Assembly: GCA_036381595.1 (NCBI GenBank)
Contig: DASVCN010000039.1
Coordinates: forward strand, 1 to 64,000
Length of the DNA: 64,000 bases
Origin: Trueperaceae bacterium
GTDB lineage: Bacteria; Deinococcota; Deinococci; Deinococcales; Trueperaceae
Direction: 5' to 3'
The position numbers and the translations under genes were made by a program. Positions 33,118-40,473 of the stretch are shown piece after piece (positions within the stretch are counted from its first letter, which is position 1; each line of letters begins with the position of its first letter). The notes under the pieces were generated by a model. That model worked only from the letters and a program-made list of their open reading frames with translations, was not told the origin of the DNA and did no database searches.

Positions 33118-33746
33118 AGGCGGTAGTGCTGGCGGGCGGTGACGTCGTCGTGACGCCGTACCTGCTCGAACTGCTGGAGGGGAGTCGGCTCGTGATCGCG
33201 GCAGACTCAGGCCTCCGCCACGCCGAACCTCTCGGCCTCGCACCCGCCCTGGTGGTAGGAGACTTCGATTCGGTGACGAAGGAGGTGTTGGCCAGCTTTC
33301 CGGACCTGCCTCGCCACCAGCACCCTGTCGACAAGGACCGACTCGACCTTGAGCTGGCCATAGACATGGCGCTGGAACGCGGGGCAGAGGAGCTTCTGGT
33401 GCTGGGCGCCTTCGGCTCACGCTTCGACCAGTCCCTGGCGGCCCTGCTCATCTGCGCTCGCTTGTCACGAGCCGGAGTCCGCATCTCGCTGCACGATGGC
33501 GCGCGGGACGGGTACGTGGTACCAGGAGGCTCTGCCCTGTCGCTCGAGTTGCCTGACGCGACCGTGTTCAGCCTGCTGGCGCTGGAGGAGTCGCGGTGCA
33601 GCGTGGACGGCGCCGAGTACCGCCTCGATGATGTCCGCCTACCGTTCGGAGTGGGCCTCGGGGTGGCGAACAGGGCGCGAGGCGGTCCCCGGCTCGAGGT
33701 CAGGACCGGCCTGGTCGCCCTGCTGGTGGAACGCAGCCTCGAGTGA
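33114..33746 (+). CDS. thiN: Thiamine pyrophosphokinase
   Basis: 210 residues from the GTG at 33114. VKAVVLAGGD, LVIAADSGLRHAEPLGLAPALVVGDFDSV and HPVDKDRLDLELAIDMALERGAEELLVLGAFGSRFDQSLA are the nucleotide- and metal-binding blocks of thiamine pyrophosphokinases, ending in a beta-rich thiamine-binding domain. It turns imported thiamine into the TPP cofactor used by, for example, SucA in this window, and TPP feeds back on the thiB riboswitch. The frame is open upstream through the tandem repeat (reading VLAAG-like units), so the GTG is a choice based on family length. Confidence 0.87.
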   Translation: MKAVVLAGGDVVVTPYLLELLEGSRLVIAADSGLRHAEPLGLAPALVVGDFDSVTKEVLASFPDLPRHQHPVDKDRLDLELAIDMALERGAEELLVLGAFGSRFDQSLAALLICARLSRAGVRISLHDGARDGYVVPGGSALSLELPDATVFSLLALEESRCSVDGAEYRLDDVRLPFGVGLGVANRARGGPRLEVRTGLVALLVERSLE

Positions 33747-33791
33747 TCGGAGCGCTGACCGACTTCGCTTCAGCCCCGGAGCCTTGGTTCC

Positions 33792-34652
33792 TCAGCTGAC
33801 GGTCCCCTGCTCGATCGGCACGCCCACCATGTTCCCCCACTCGGTCCAGGAACCGTCGTAGTTACGGACGTTGGGGTAGCCGAGCAGGTACTTGAGGACG
33901 AACCATGAGTGGCTGCTCCGCTCGGCGATGCGGCAGTAGGTGACCACCTCCTTCTCGGCAGTGACCCCCTGTGGCGCATATAGCTTCTCCAGCTCCTCCT
34001 TGCTCCTGAAGGTACCGTCGGGGTTGGCGGCCTGCGACCAGGGTATGTTCTTCGCGCCCGGGATGTGTCCGCCTCTGAGCGCCCCCTCCTGGGGGTACTC
34101 GGGCATGGCGACCTTCTCGCCGCTGAACTCTGCGGGGCTGCGGACGTCGACGAGGGCGCCCTTCCCGTCACGTACCTGCAGCAGGTGTTGCAGCACGTCG
34201 GCGACGTAGGCGCGGATCGACTCGTCACGGTAGGGCACCGCGTACTTGCCGGGCGCGTGGTCCGGCGTCTCTGTCACCAGCTCGCGGCCTTCGTCGGCCC
34301 ACTTCTGCCTCGCGCCGTTCATCAGCCTTACGTCCTCGTGCCCGTTGTACTTGAAGAACCAGAAGGCGTACGCCGCCCACCAGTTCGACTTGTCGCCGTA
34401 CAGGACCACGGTCGTGTCGTTGCTGATCCCCTTATCCTCCATCAGCTTCGCGAACGCCTGCGCATCGATGAAGTCACGGATGTCACCACGCTGGAGTTCC
34501 GTGTGCCAGTTGAGGATCACCGCGCCAGGGATATGTCCCTGCTTGTAGAGGCTGATGTCCTCATCTACTTCTGCGATCCGGACGTTGGGATCGTGCAGGT
34601 GCTGCTCGACCCAGTCGGTGGACACGAGCACGTCTGGACGGGCATATTCCAT
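33792..34652 (-). CDS. Thiosulfate/mercaptopyruvate sulfurtransferase (two rhodanese domains)
   Basis: 286 residues from the ATG at 34652, which has GAGGAGAG just upstream. Two rhodanese domains: residues about 10-125 (inactive, no Cys loop) and 155-280 with the active loop [13 protein letters not shown], in which Cys carries the persulfide. [13 protein letters not shown] and [12 protein letters not shown] are the conserved strands of the second domain. It transfers sulfur from thiosulfate or 3-mercaptopyruvate to cyanide or thiols. A 19-bp palindrome lies 51-69 bases before the start. Confidence 0.88.
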   Translation of the reverse strand: MEYARPDVLVSTDWVEQHLHDPNVRIAEVDEDISLYKQGHIPGAVILNWHTELQRGDIRDFIDAQAFAKLMEDKGISNDTTVVLYGDKSNWWAAYAFWFFKYNGHEDVRLMNGARQKWADEGRELVTETPDHAPGKYAVPYRDESIRAYVADVLQHLLQVRDGKGALVDVRSPAEFSGEKVAMPEYPQEGALRGGHIPGAKNIPWSQAANPDGTFRSKEELEKLYAPQGVTAEKEVVTYCRIAERSSHSWFVLKYLLGYPNVRNYDGSWTEWGNMVGVPIEQGTVS

Positions 34653-34702
34653 GATCTCTCCTCTTCTTCGGCGCACCCGAGTACTGATGCGATAGCTGGG
34701 AT

Positions 34703-34721
34703 GTTGACACAATTTGTCAAC
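34703..34721. promoter_or_regulatory. Perfect palindrome upstream of the rhodanese gene
   Basis: GTTGACACAATTTGTCAAC: seven-base arms GTTGACA/TGTCAAC around CAATT. The right arm supplies TTGACA on the minus strand (34720-34715), a -35-like box facing the rhodanese gene, although the matching -10 is poor. The arrangement suggests a repressor operator. Confidence 0.5.
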
Positions 34722-34812
34722 TATCTCAACAGAGTGCGAAACATGATGGTTCTTACCGGGTGCACTAACTCGACTCTGAAACCGTCACGACGTCACGAGA
34801 GTCGGCTAGGGG

Positions 34813-35502
34813 CTAGCCTCTCCTGCCTTGCCATACGAAGCGATAGTGCTGAACGCATAACCGGTCGCCGTCAGCGTACTTCTCCATCAGCGAGGCCAGC
34901 GCGGGCCGGTGTTCCGGCGCCAGATAGTCAGGGTGGCCGGGCATGCGCGACCAGAAAGCTGCGAAGTCGAAGGCCGAGTCGAAGACCTCCCTGGCCTCGA
35001 ACTCATCGACTCGCGCTTCCAGGAGACCGCTCGATGCCAGTCGCTCTTCGACGACATCGCGTCTTTCGCTGTGAACACCGATCATCCAGCCGCCAGGCCG
35101 CAGTAGCTCGGGGTGCAGGAGGATGCTGGTAGGTCCGCGCCGAGAGTAGATGAGGTCGAAACTCTCGGCTCCGAACGGTAGATCACGGGTGTCGGCATGT
35201 TCGAACCGCACCTTGTTCGTACCGGAGCGGGCTGCGTTCTCATCGGCCGCCGCGATCATCTTCGCCGCGAAGTCGAAGCCGGTAACCCTGGCTGAATGTC
35301 GGGAGACCTCCAAGGTGAACTCGCCGCTACCGCAGCCTGCGTCGAGTACGTGCATATGTGGCTCGAGCCGGCTGTGGAGCAACTCGACGAACGCATCCTC
35401 TCCGGACCTGCCCTCGACGACCGACGACCAGGTCTGGGTGTACCCGCCGAAGCGCTCGGCGACGCGGTCGTACCATCCGACGTGGTCGAAGTCCCGACTC
35501 AC
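34813..35502 (-). CDS. SAM-dependent methyltransferase
   Basis: 229 residues from the GTG at 35502, two bases after the stop of the upstream gene, with GAGGA at a suitable distance. HVLDAGCGSGEFTLEVSRHSARVTGFDFAAKMI is motif I with the acidic strand-2 end; FEHADTRDLPFGAESFDLIYSRRGPTSI contains motifs II-III. Its overall look is of the methyltransferase-11/25 type. The substrate is unknown. It follows the HExxH protein and the APH gene closely. A short hairpin (GGCTAG/CTAGCC, 34804-34818) covers its stop codon. Confidence 0.82.
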   Translation of the reverse strand: MSRDFDHVGWYDRVAERFGGYTQTWSSVVEGRSGEDAFVELLHSRLEPHMHVLDAGCGSGEFTLEVSRHSARVTGFDFAAKMIAAADENAARSGTNKVRFEHADTRDLPFGAESFDLIYSRRGPTSILLHPELLRPGGWMIGVHSERRDVVEERLASSGLLEARVDEFEAREVFDSAFDFAAFWSRMPGHPDYLAPEHRPALASLMEKYADGDRLCVQHYRFVWQGRRG

Positions 35503-35504
35503 GT

Positions 35505-35990
35505 TCAGCAGTCCTCGGCCTTCGTTGCGTGCTCCAGGGAGAGGCTGTGCCGCTCGAGCACCGGCTTGATCTTCGCCTCGTCTTCGGTGACGCGTCTGTA
35601 GACCCAACGATAGTAGGGCCTGGCGCACACCACCCTCGTCGCTCGGTCTCGGCCCAGCAACTGCGCGAGCGCGTCGAACTCGAGCGTGCAGATGATCAGG
35701 TGGAGGTAGCTGCTCCGCTCGTTCGTCGCGCCCTCGGTTCCGCCGACAGGCACCTCCGGGTAGATTCTCCGGAACTCTGCTATCGCCTGCTCGGCGAACT
35801 CGCGTCGGGACGATTCGAACCAGTGGAACTGCTCGTGCAAGAAGGTCCCGAGGAGACCGTCGTCATCGTCGAGCTGTCGCGTGTTCAGGGTGAGTACCGG
35901 ATGGCTGTGGGGTACGACGAACGAACGGATGATGACCTCGCGAGTGTAGATCCATCGGTCCAGGTCGTACCTCTCGAGCAGTCGCTCCAA
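35505..35990 (-). CDS. HExxH-motif protein of unknown function
   Basis: 161 residues if the TTG at 35990 is the start. TFLHEQFHWF is a zinc-metallopeptidase-type HExxH motif and VVPHSHPVLTLNTRQLDDDDGLL a conserved-looking block before it. I know of no characterised member. The frame continues upstream to a stop at 36060-36062 with protein-like codons (ITCDADTDLERRGREQLERL), overlapping the end of the APH gene, but without ATG, GTG or TTG; AAGGAA is placed six bases before an ATC at 36047. The true start may therefore be a non-AUG codon upstream. Co-transcribed with APH and the methyltransferase. Confidence 0.55.
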   Translation of the reverse strand: MERLLERYDLDRWIYTREVIIRSFVVPHSHPVLTLNTRQLDDDDGLLGTFLHEQFHWFESSRREFAEQAIAEFRRIYPEVPVGGTEGATNERSSYLHLIICTLEFDALAQLLGRDRATRVVCARPYYRWVYRRVTEDEAKIKPVLERHSLSLEHATKAEDC

Positions 35991-36034
35991 CTGCTCGCGG
36001 CCCCTGCGCTCGAGATCGGTATCGGCGTCACAGG

Positions 36035-36841
36035 TTATCGAGAGGATCGGGACTTCCTTTCACCTATCCCGAGCCGGGCTGCGGCCAACCGGGCGACCGC
36101 CAGGTCGAGTGTCGGTTCGTCTCCGCCGTCGAGGATCCAGGCTGCGGAGAGGCATGCGAACGCGACCGTCCACTCGAGGAACCTCGCCTGGTCGAGGTTA
36201 GCGGCATGGCAGATGAGCTCGGATTGACGATCGAACCGGCCTGGCTCCAACGCAACCTCGGCGTCAGGGTTGCGGAGCAGGTTGACGAAATCGAAGGTGC
36301 GCTCACCGAAGAGGCCTTTCGGGTCGATCGCCAACCAGCCGCGGTTGCCGAAATCGAGGATGTTGCCATGGTGCAGATCGCCGTGCAGCACCACCTGCTC
36401 GCGCTCTTCGGCGATCAGTCGACGCGCCAGATCGGCCGCCACCTCGAAGAGGCCGCCATGCTCATCGGCCACCGGCCACAGCGCTTCGAACCAACGAGAC
36501 AGAGGCACCAGAGCCGGCAGCGGACGGCCCCTCTCAGCATGGAGCTCCGCCGCTGCCCGGCAGATGATGCGGGTAGCCTCGTCATCCGCCCCCTTCCGAG
36601 CCATCTCGCTGAGTGATCTCTCACCCGTCGCCCGCTCCATGAGCACCGCTTCGCCATCGAGCGCGTACACCTCAGCGGCGCCATCACCCTCCCACCACAC
36701 CATCAGCTTCGCCCCGGCCCGCTCCTCTTCTGCCGTTGCGATCTTGAGCATCGCCGATTCACCATCGAGGCGAACCGGTATCAGTGTGCTGTGCGGCGTC
36801 TCGATCGGATCGCCGTCAGGGACGAGGTCCCAGCGCCGAAT
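36035..36841 (-). CDS. APH(6)/hydroxyurea-type phosphotransferase with apparent ATT start
   Basis: 268 residues if it starts at the ATT at 36841. The first ATG (36751) would cut off the N-terminal block RRWDLVPDGDPIETPHST-LIPVRLDG, which matches the beginning of streptomycin 6-phosphotransferases. Upstream of the ATT are AGGA four bases away and a GATAAT -10 box. LKIATAEEERAGAKLMVWWEGDGAAEVYALDG, LMERATGERSL and VLHGDLHHGNIL with the catalytic Asp, then IDPKGLFGERTFDF with the metal-binding Asp, complete the kinase fold. It would phosphorylate streptomycin or a related small molecule using ATP. Confidence 0.75.
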   Translation of the reverse strand: MRRWDLVPDGDPIETPHSTLIPVRLDGESAMLKIATAEEERAGAKLMVWWEGDGAAEVYALDGEAVLMERATGERSLSEMARKGADDEATRIICRAAAELHAERGRPLPALVPLSRWFEALWPVADEHGGLFEVAADLARRLIAEEREQVVLHGDLHHGNILDFGNRGWLAIDPKGLFGERTFDFVNLLRNPDAEVALEPGRFDRQSELICHAANLDQARFLEWTVAFACLSAAWILDGGDEPTLDLAVARLAAARLGIGERKSRSSR

Positions 36842-36857
36842 ATAGTCCTGGACGTAA

Positions 36858-36863
36858 ATTATC
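36858..36863 (-). promoter_or_regulatory. -10 box of the APH operon
   Basis: GATAAT on the minus strand, 16 bases before the ATT start, which leaves room for a short leader with AGGA. Confidence 0.45.
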
Positions 36864-37071
36864 GGCAGTTACTCCAACCATTTAAGCTCGATCCGCTCGC
36901 CTACCGGACTCTCGAATCTGACGATCTGATTCTCTTAGACGTAGACGTGTTTCCGGTCCACGGCTACATCATAAGCATCCCCTGCAGTGCCCTCGAGAGT
37001 GGAGCCGGCAAGAACAGGGCAAGCGACAGCTACCGCCGAACGGCCGAACCTGGGCCGTGCAAGAATGCCGC

Positions 37072-37491
37072 GTGGGCAACCTTTCCGAGCCTCCCCTCGT
37101 GGTCGCGGTGGCGGCCGTGCTGTTCAGAGGCGAACGGTTACTGAGCATGCAGCGCAGCAAGACGAAGGACGCGGGACCCGGGCTGTGGGAGACCCTCTCC
37201 GGAAGGGTGCGCCCTGGCGAGGATCCTGTCGATGCGATCAAACGCGAAATCGCCGAGGAGTGCGGCCTCGAAGTCGATCTCGATCCTAGACCGGTGACCG
37301 CCTATCCGGCCAAGCGGATCAAGGAACCGATGGTAGTCATCGTCTATCGCGGACGAGCGACCGGTGGCGAGGTCGTTCTGAGTCACGAGCACGACGACTA
37401 CGCCTGGCTCACGCCTGGCGAGCTGGCGCAACGGAGTCCGTTGCAACAGCTTGTCCGCGCTGCCGAAACGGCAGCGGCGCTTCCGTGGTGA
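37072..37491 (+). CDS. Nudix hydrolase
   Basis: About 139 residues; GTG at 37072 is preferred (AAGAAT box five bases upstream), GTG at 37057 is possible. The Nudix box is complete: GRVRPGEDPVDAIKREIAEECGLEV fits Gx5Ex7REUxEExGU, whose Glu residues bind Mg2+. PGLWETLSGRV resembles MutT and nucleoside-diphosphate hydrolases. The substrate is open: oxidised nucleotides or a dinucleotide. Followed after 40 bases by the NTase-like gene. Confidence 0.85.
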   Translation: MGNLSEPPLVVAVAAVLFRGERLLSMQRSKTKDAGPGLWETLSGRVRPGEDPVDAIKREIAEECGLEVDLDPRPVTAYPAKRIKEPMVVIVYRGRATGGEVVLSHEHDDYAWLTPGELAQRSPLQQLVRAAETAAALPW

Positions 37492-37531
37492 GAGTCGCGC
37501 GGCTCGGAGCAACTTCGGAAGGAGTCGACCG

Positions 37532-37933
37532 TTGGATCTCGCCGAAGTCATCGCCATAGTCGAATCACTCGGACTCCCGGAGGGCGACTATGCTCTCCAC
37601 GGCAGCGCTCCGCTGCTGGCGCACGGACTCGTCGATGAGATAAGCGATCTCGACATCGTTTCGCGAGGTGCTGCCTGGGAGTACGCCAAAACGTTGGCGC
37701 CGCTCGAACACGGCCAGAAGGACGATGTGGTGCGGCCGTCAGCGGGCGTAGAGATCTTCGACGGCTGGTTGGGGGACGACGCGAACTCGTTGATCGACGA
37801 GGCCGCGAGGATCGAAGGGATCCCGTTCGTGAGCCTCGAAGCGGTCCTGCGCTTCAAGAGGCGCCTCGGCCGGCCGAAGGACGAGATCCACATCCGGCTG
37901 ATCGAGGAGTTCCTGGCGCGACGGGCGCGTTGA
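37532..37933 (+). CDS. Nucleotidyltransferase-fold protein, unknown function
   Basis: 133 residues from the TTG at 37532, chosen because AAGGAGT lies seven bases upstream. ALHGSAPLLAHGLVDEISDLDIVSRGAAW has the GS...DLD pattern of minimal nucleotidyltransferase folds, and VSLEAVLRFKRRLGRPKDEIHIRLIEEFL resembles the end of AbiEii/MNT-like proteins. It may lack activity, as only the DLD acidic pair is evident. No toxin partner sits next to it. Its stop overlaps the -35 box of the aspS2 leader promoter. Confidence 0.65.
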   Translation: MDLAEVIAIVESLGLPEGDYALHGSAPLLAHGLVDEISDLDIVSRGAAWEYAKTLAPLEHGQKDDVVRPSAGVEIFDGWLGDDANSLIDEAARIEGIPFVSLEAVLRFKRRLGRPKDEIHIRLIEEFLARRAR

Positions 37934-37958
37934 CACCCCGCTGGGCCCCTGCTACGAT
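37930..37958 (+). promoter_or_regulatory. Promoter of the aspS2 leader
   Basis: TTGACA (37930-37935), 17-base spacer, TACGAT (37953-37958). The leader-peptide ATG follows the -10 by eight bases, so leader translation is probably leaderless. Confidence 0.75.
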
Positions 37959-37966
37959 TCTCGGCG

Positions 37967-38038
37967 ATGACGTTGCAGCGCCCGAGAGCCTTCATCGACG
38001 GTTCGGACAATTCCGATGCGAGGAACCTCGGGACCTAG
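37967..38038 (+). CDS. 23-residue Asp/Asn leader peptide of aspS2
   Basis: ATG at 37967, TAG at 38036-38038. Its second half reads FIDGSDNSDARNLGT: Asp codons at 37997, 38006 and 38015, Asn codons at 38009 and 38024. It starts at the very 5' end of the transcript and spans segments 1 and 2 of a four-segment attenuator. The enzyme encoded downstream charges Asp onto tRNA-Asp and, if non-discriminating, tRNA-Asn. Ribosome stalling at these codons would therefore report a shortage of exactly its products. Confidence 0.7.
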   Translation: MTLQRPRAFIDGSDNSDARNLGT

Positions 38039-38090
38039 ACGTCGCGATCGATCGCAGTCGTACACCCCGAGGTTCGAGCCTCGGGGTTTT
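37979..38090 (+). promoter_or_regulatory. Ribosome-mediated transcription attenuator of aspS2
   Basis: Four segments. Segment 1 CCCGAG (37981-37986) pairs with CTCGGG in segment 2 (38027-38032). Segment 2 GAACCTCGGG (38023-38032) pairs perfectly, ten bases, with CCCGAGGTTC in segment 3 (38066-38075). Segment 3 CCCCGAGG (38065-38072) pairs with segment 4 CCTCGGGG (38079-38086), the terminator. Free translation lets the terminator form; a ribosome stalled on the Asp/Asn codons covers segment 1 and frees segment 2 to form the antiterminator. Function is inferred from the sequence only. Confidence 0.72.
38064..38090 (+). terminator. Intrinsic terminator within the aspS2 leader
   Basis: ACCCCGAGG (38064-38072) with CCTCGGGGT (38079-38087), six-base loop TTCGAG, followed by TTTT with the run overlapping the stem end. 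It lies 26 bases after the leader stop and before the aspS2 ribosome site (TAGGAG, 38095-38100). Confidence 0.85.
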
Positions 38091-38107
38091 CAATTAGGAG
38101 CGTGAAG

Positions 38108-39400
38108 ATGGAAGCAGTAGCCAGTTCGCCGGTAACGCCGATTTCCCGATTGAACCGCCACGTGGGCGGTGAGGTGACGGTGCGAGGCTGGGTCCACAAC
38201 CGGCGTGACCTGGGCGGCATCCAGTTCCTGCTCCTGAGAGACGGCGGCGGCCTGGTGCAGTGCGTATTCGAGGGCGCCGACCTACCGCTCTTCGAGAGCT
38301 GCGTCCGTATCGAGGGCAAGGTCGTGGAGAACGCCAGAGCTCCCCATGGCCTCGAGATCCAGGCTCGATCGCTGGAGGTGATCAGCGAGGCGAGCGCTCC
38401 GCCTCCGGTCGAGATCCCGAAAGAGGAGTGGCATGCCAACCCGGAGACGCTGCTCCAGTACCGGCACGTGACGGTGCGCGGGGTGAAGGCCCAGGCGACA
38501 CTGAAGGTGCAGGCCGAGCTGGTCAAGTCGTTCCGGTCGTTCCTCGATGAACACGGGTTCACCGAGATCTTCTCGCCGAAACTGGTGGCCGCCGGTGCGG
38601 AGGGCGGGGCGAACCAGTTCGAGGTCGACTATTACGGGAAGCGGGCTTACCTCACCCAGTCGCCGCAGCTCTACAAGCAGATCATGGTGGCGGTGTTCGA
38701 ACGGGTCTACGAGGTTGCGCCGGTCTACCGGGCTGAGCAGTCGCATACCAGCCGGCACCTCTCCGAGTACCTCTCGCTCGACGTCGAGTTCGGTTTCATC
38801 GAGGATGACGGCGACGTCATGGACCTCCAGGAAGCGCTGGTGAAGTCGATGATGCGGCAAGTGGCGGAGCGCTGCGCCGCCCAGTTCGCCACGCTTGGCG
38901 CCTCGCCGCCGGACACTGCTCCACCTATCCCGCGGATCCCCCTGCTCGACGCACGCGAGCTTGTGAAAGAGCGTTACGGGCATGCCACCGGCGGCAAGGA
39001 CCTCGACCCCGAGGCCGAGCGGCTGCTAGGGCGTTGGGCGCAGGAGGAGCACGGCAGCGACTTCGTATTCGTGACTCGCTACCCACAGGCGGCCAGGCCG
39101 TTCTACACCTACCCCACCGATGACGGCCTCACACGCGGCCTCGACCTGCTGTTCCGCGGCGTCGAGATCAGCTCGGGTGGCCAACGCATCCACAGCTACG
39201 ATCGCCTGGTCCAGGAACTGCACACACGTAACATGGACCCTGACTCGTTCAGCGGGTACCTGGAGGTGTTCCGCCACGGGATGCCGCCCCACGGCGGTTT
39301 CGCCCTCGGGGCAGAACGCCTCACCGCGCTGCTGCTCGGCATCCCCAACGTTCGCTTCGCCAGAGCCTTCCCGCGGGACGGGAGCAGGTTGCAGCCTTGA
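38108..39400 (+). CDS. aspS2: Archaeal-type (non-discriminating) aspartyl-tRNA synthetase
   Basis: 430 residues, the length of archaeal/eukaryal-type AspRS rather than the 580-600 of bacterial AspRS; it lacks the GAD insertion. An OB fold (VRGWVHNRRDLGGIQFLLLRDGGG) binds the anticodon. YLTQSPQLYKQIMVAVFERVYEVAPVYRAE is class II motif 2, and HGGFALGAERLTALLLGIPNVRFARAFPR motif 3. Deinococcus and Thermus have such an AspRS2 that also mischarges tRNA-Asn for amidation by GatCAB. The alternative, AsnRS, is less likely on length and motif 2, but residue-level tests are needed. The gene lies behind the leader attenuator. Confidence 0.85.
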   Translation: MEAVASSPVTPISRLNRHVGGEVTVRGWVHNRRDLGGIQFLLLRDGGGLVQCVFEGADLPLFESCVRIEGKVVENARAPHGLEIQARSLEVISEASAPPPVEIPKEEWHANPETLLQYRHVTVRGVKAQATLKVQAELVKSFRSFLDEHGFTEIFSPKLVAAGAEGGANQFEVDYYGKRAYLTQSPQLYKQIMVAVFERVYEVAPVYRAEQSHTSRHLSEYLSLDVEFGFIEDDGDVMDLQEALVKSMMRQVAERCAAQFATLGASPPDTAPPIPRIPLLDARELVKERYGHATGGKDLDPEAERLLGRWAQEEHGSDFVFVTRYPQAARPFYTYPTDDGLTRGLDLLFRGVEISSGGQRIHSYDRLVQELHTRNMDPDSFSGYLEVFRHGMPPHGGFALGAERLTALLLGIPNVRFARAFPRDGSRLQP

Positions 39401-40473
39401 GGGTCACCTGGGCGCTGTTGACCGCACTGCTGGCGACGAAAGCGACCGCCCACGAGAAGTGGTTCGTGGAGAGCGCGGAGTATCAGGCGCATCTCTCGAG
39501 GGCATTCGGCCCACCGGCGATCTGGTACGTCGCCGGCGCCCTGCTTCTGGTTCTCCTGGCCTACGCGCTCTGGAGGTTCCGCGGCCGGCGCGGCATACTC
39601 CCCGGACCGGAACTGTTCGGCGCGACTCCGGGCGGCCGTAGCAGGCTATACGGACTTGCGCCCATGATCCTGGGTGTTCACGTCGCCGTTCCACTCCTCG
39701 CGGCCGGGGTCAGCGGCACCCTCTTCGCGTCGAGCGTGCCTCTCGAAGGCGGCTGGCGCTTTCTGCTGGGGCTGATGCAGACCGGCATAGCCCTCTCCTT
39801 CTTCTACGGTGGCCTTACCCGCCCGGCTGCGGTCGCTCTCGCGCTCCTGTGGCTGCTCGGAACGGTCGTCACCTCGCCTGTTGCCATGCTAGAGAACATC
39901 CACATGCTCGGCTTCGCCGCCTTCTTCTTCCTGACCGGCCGCGGACCTTACGCCATCGATCGGCTGATCTTCCCGCGGCTCGAACCTCCCGCCCACCTCG
40001 CGCGTCACGCCGTAGCGGCCCTCCGGATAGGCGCCGGCCTCAGCTTCATCGTGGTCGCCTTCACCGAGAAACTGGCCAACCTGCCGTTGGCTCTCTCGTT
40101 CCTGAACGAGTACCCACTCAATTTCACGGCCGAGCTGGGGATACCGATGAGCGACCTGAGTTTCATACTCAGCGCCGGGATGGTCGAACTCATCATCGGC
40201 CTGCTCCTGATTCTCGGAGTCTTCGTGAGGGCGACCATCGTGGTGGCGTGGCTGCCGTTCAACCTGACCCTCACCGTCTTCAACTGGATCGAGTTGGTGG
40301 GCCACTTGCCCTTCTACGGGATCATGGCGCTGCTACTCGTGTGGGACCCGCACGACCGTGACGGTTGGGTGGAGGGTCTCCGGCTGCCCGAAGCAACCCC
40401 GCCGCAAGCCGGGCGGCCACCGGAGCACACCGTTCAGGGTTACAGGGCGGGCAAACCGGGACGGACCGATTAG
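39397..40473 (+). CDS. DoxX-like integral membrane protein
   Basis: 358 residues; its TTG start overlaps the aspS2 stop (TTGA). A signal-like segment ends in ATA before HEKWFVES, so a processed form could begin with His. About eight hydrophobic helices follow; the C-terminal half (ALRIGAGLSFIVVAFTEKLANLPLALSFLNEY to SAGMVELIIGLLLILGVFVRATIVVAWL) matches the DoxX/DoxD pattern with the EK pair in the first DoxX helix. Function unknown; the family is linked to quinone or redox roles in some members. It ends overlapping the convergent CDF gene by four bases. Confidence 0.7.
   Translation: MRVTWALLTALLATKATAHEKWFVESAEYQAHLSRAFGPPAIWYVAGALLLVLLAYALWRFRGRRGILPGPELFGATPGGRSRLYGLAPMILGVHVAVPLLAAGVSGTLFASSVPLEGGWRFLLGLMQTGIALSFFYGGLTRPAAVALALLWLLGTVVTSPVAMLENIHMLGFAAFFFLTGRGPYAIDRLIFPRLEPPAHLARHAVAALRIGAGLSFIVVAFTEKLANLPLALSFLNEYPLNFTAELGIPMSDLSFILSAGMVELIIGLLLILGVFVRATIVVAWLPFNLTLTVFNWIELVGHLPFYGIMALLLVWDPHDRDGWVEGLRLPEATPPQAGRPPEHTVQGYRAGKPGRTD

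Noticed and set aside
37959-38107. T-box riboswitch upstream of aspS2
   Set aside because: No T-box consensus or specifier-loop architecture. The Asp/Asn ORF with four pairing segments explains the terminator better.
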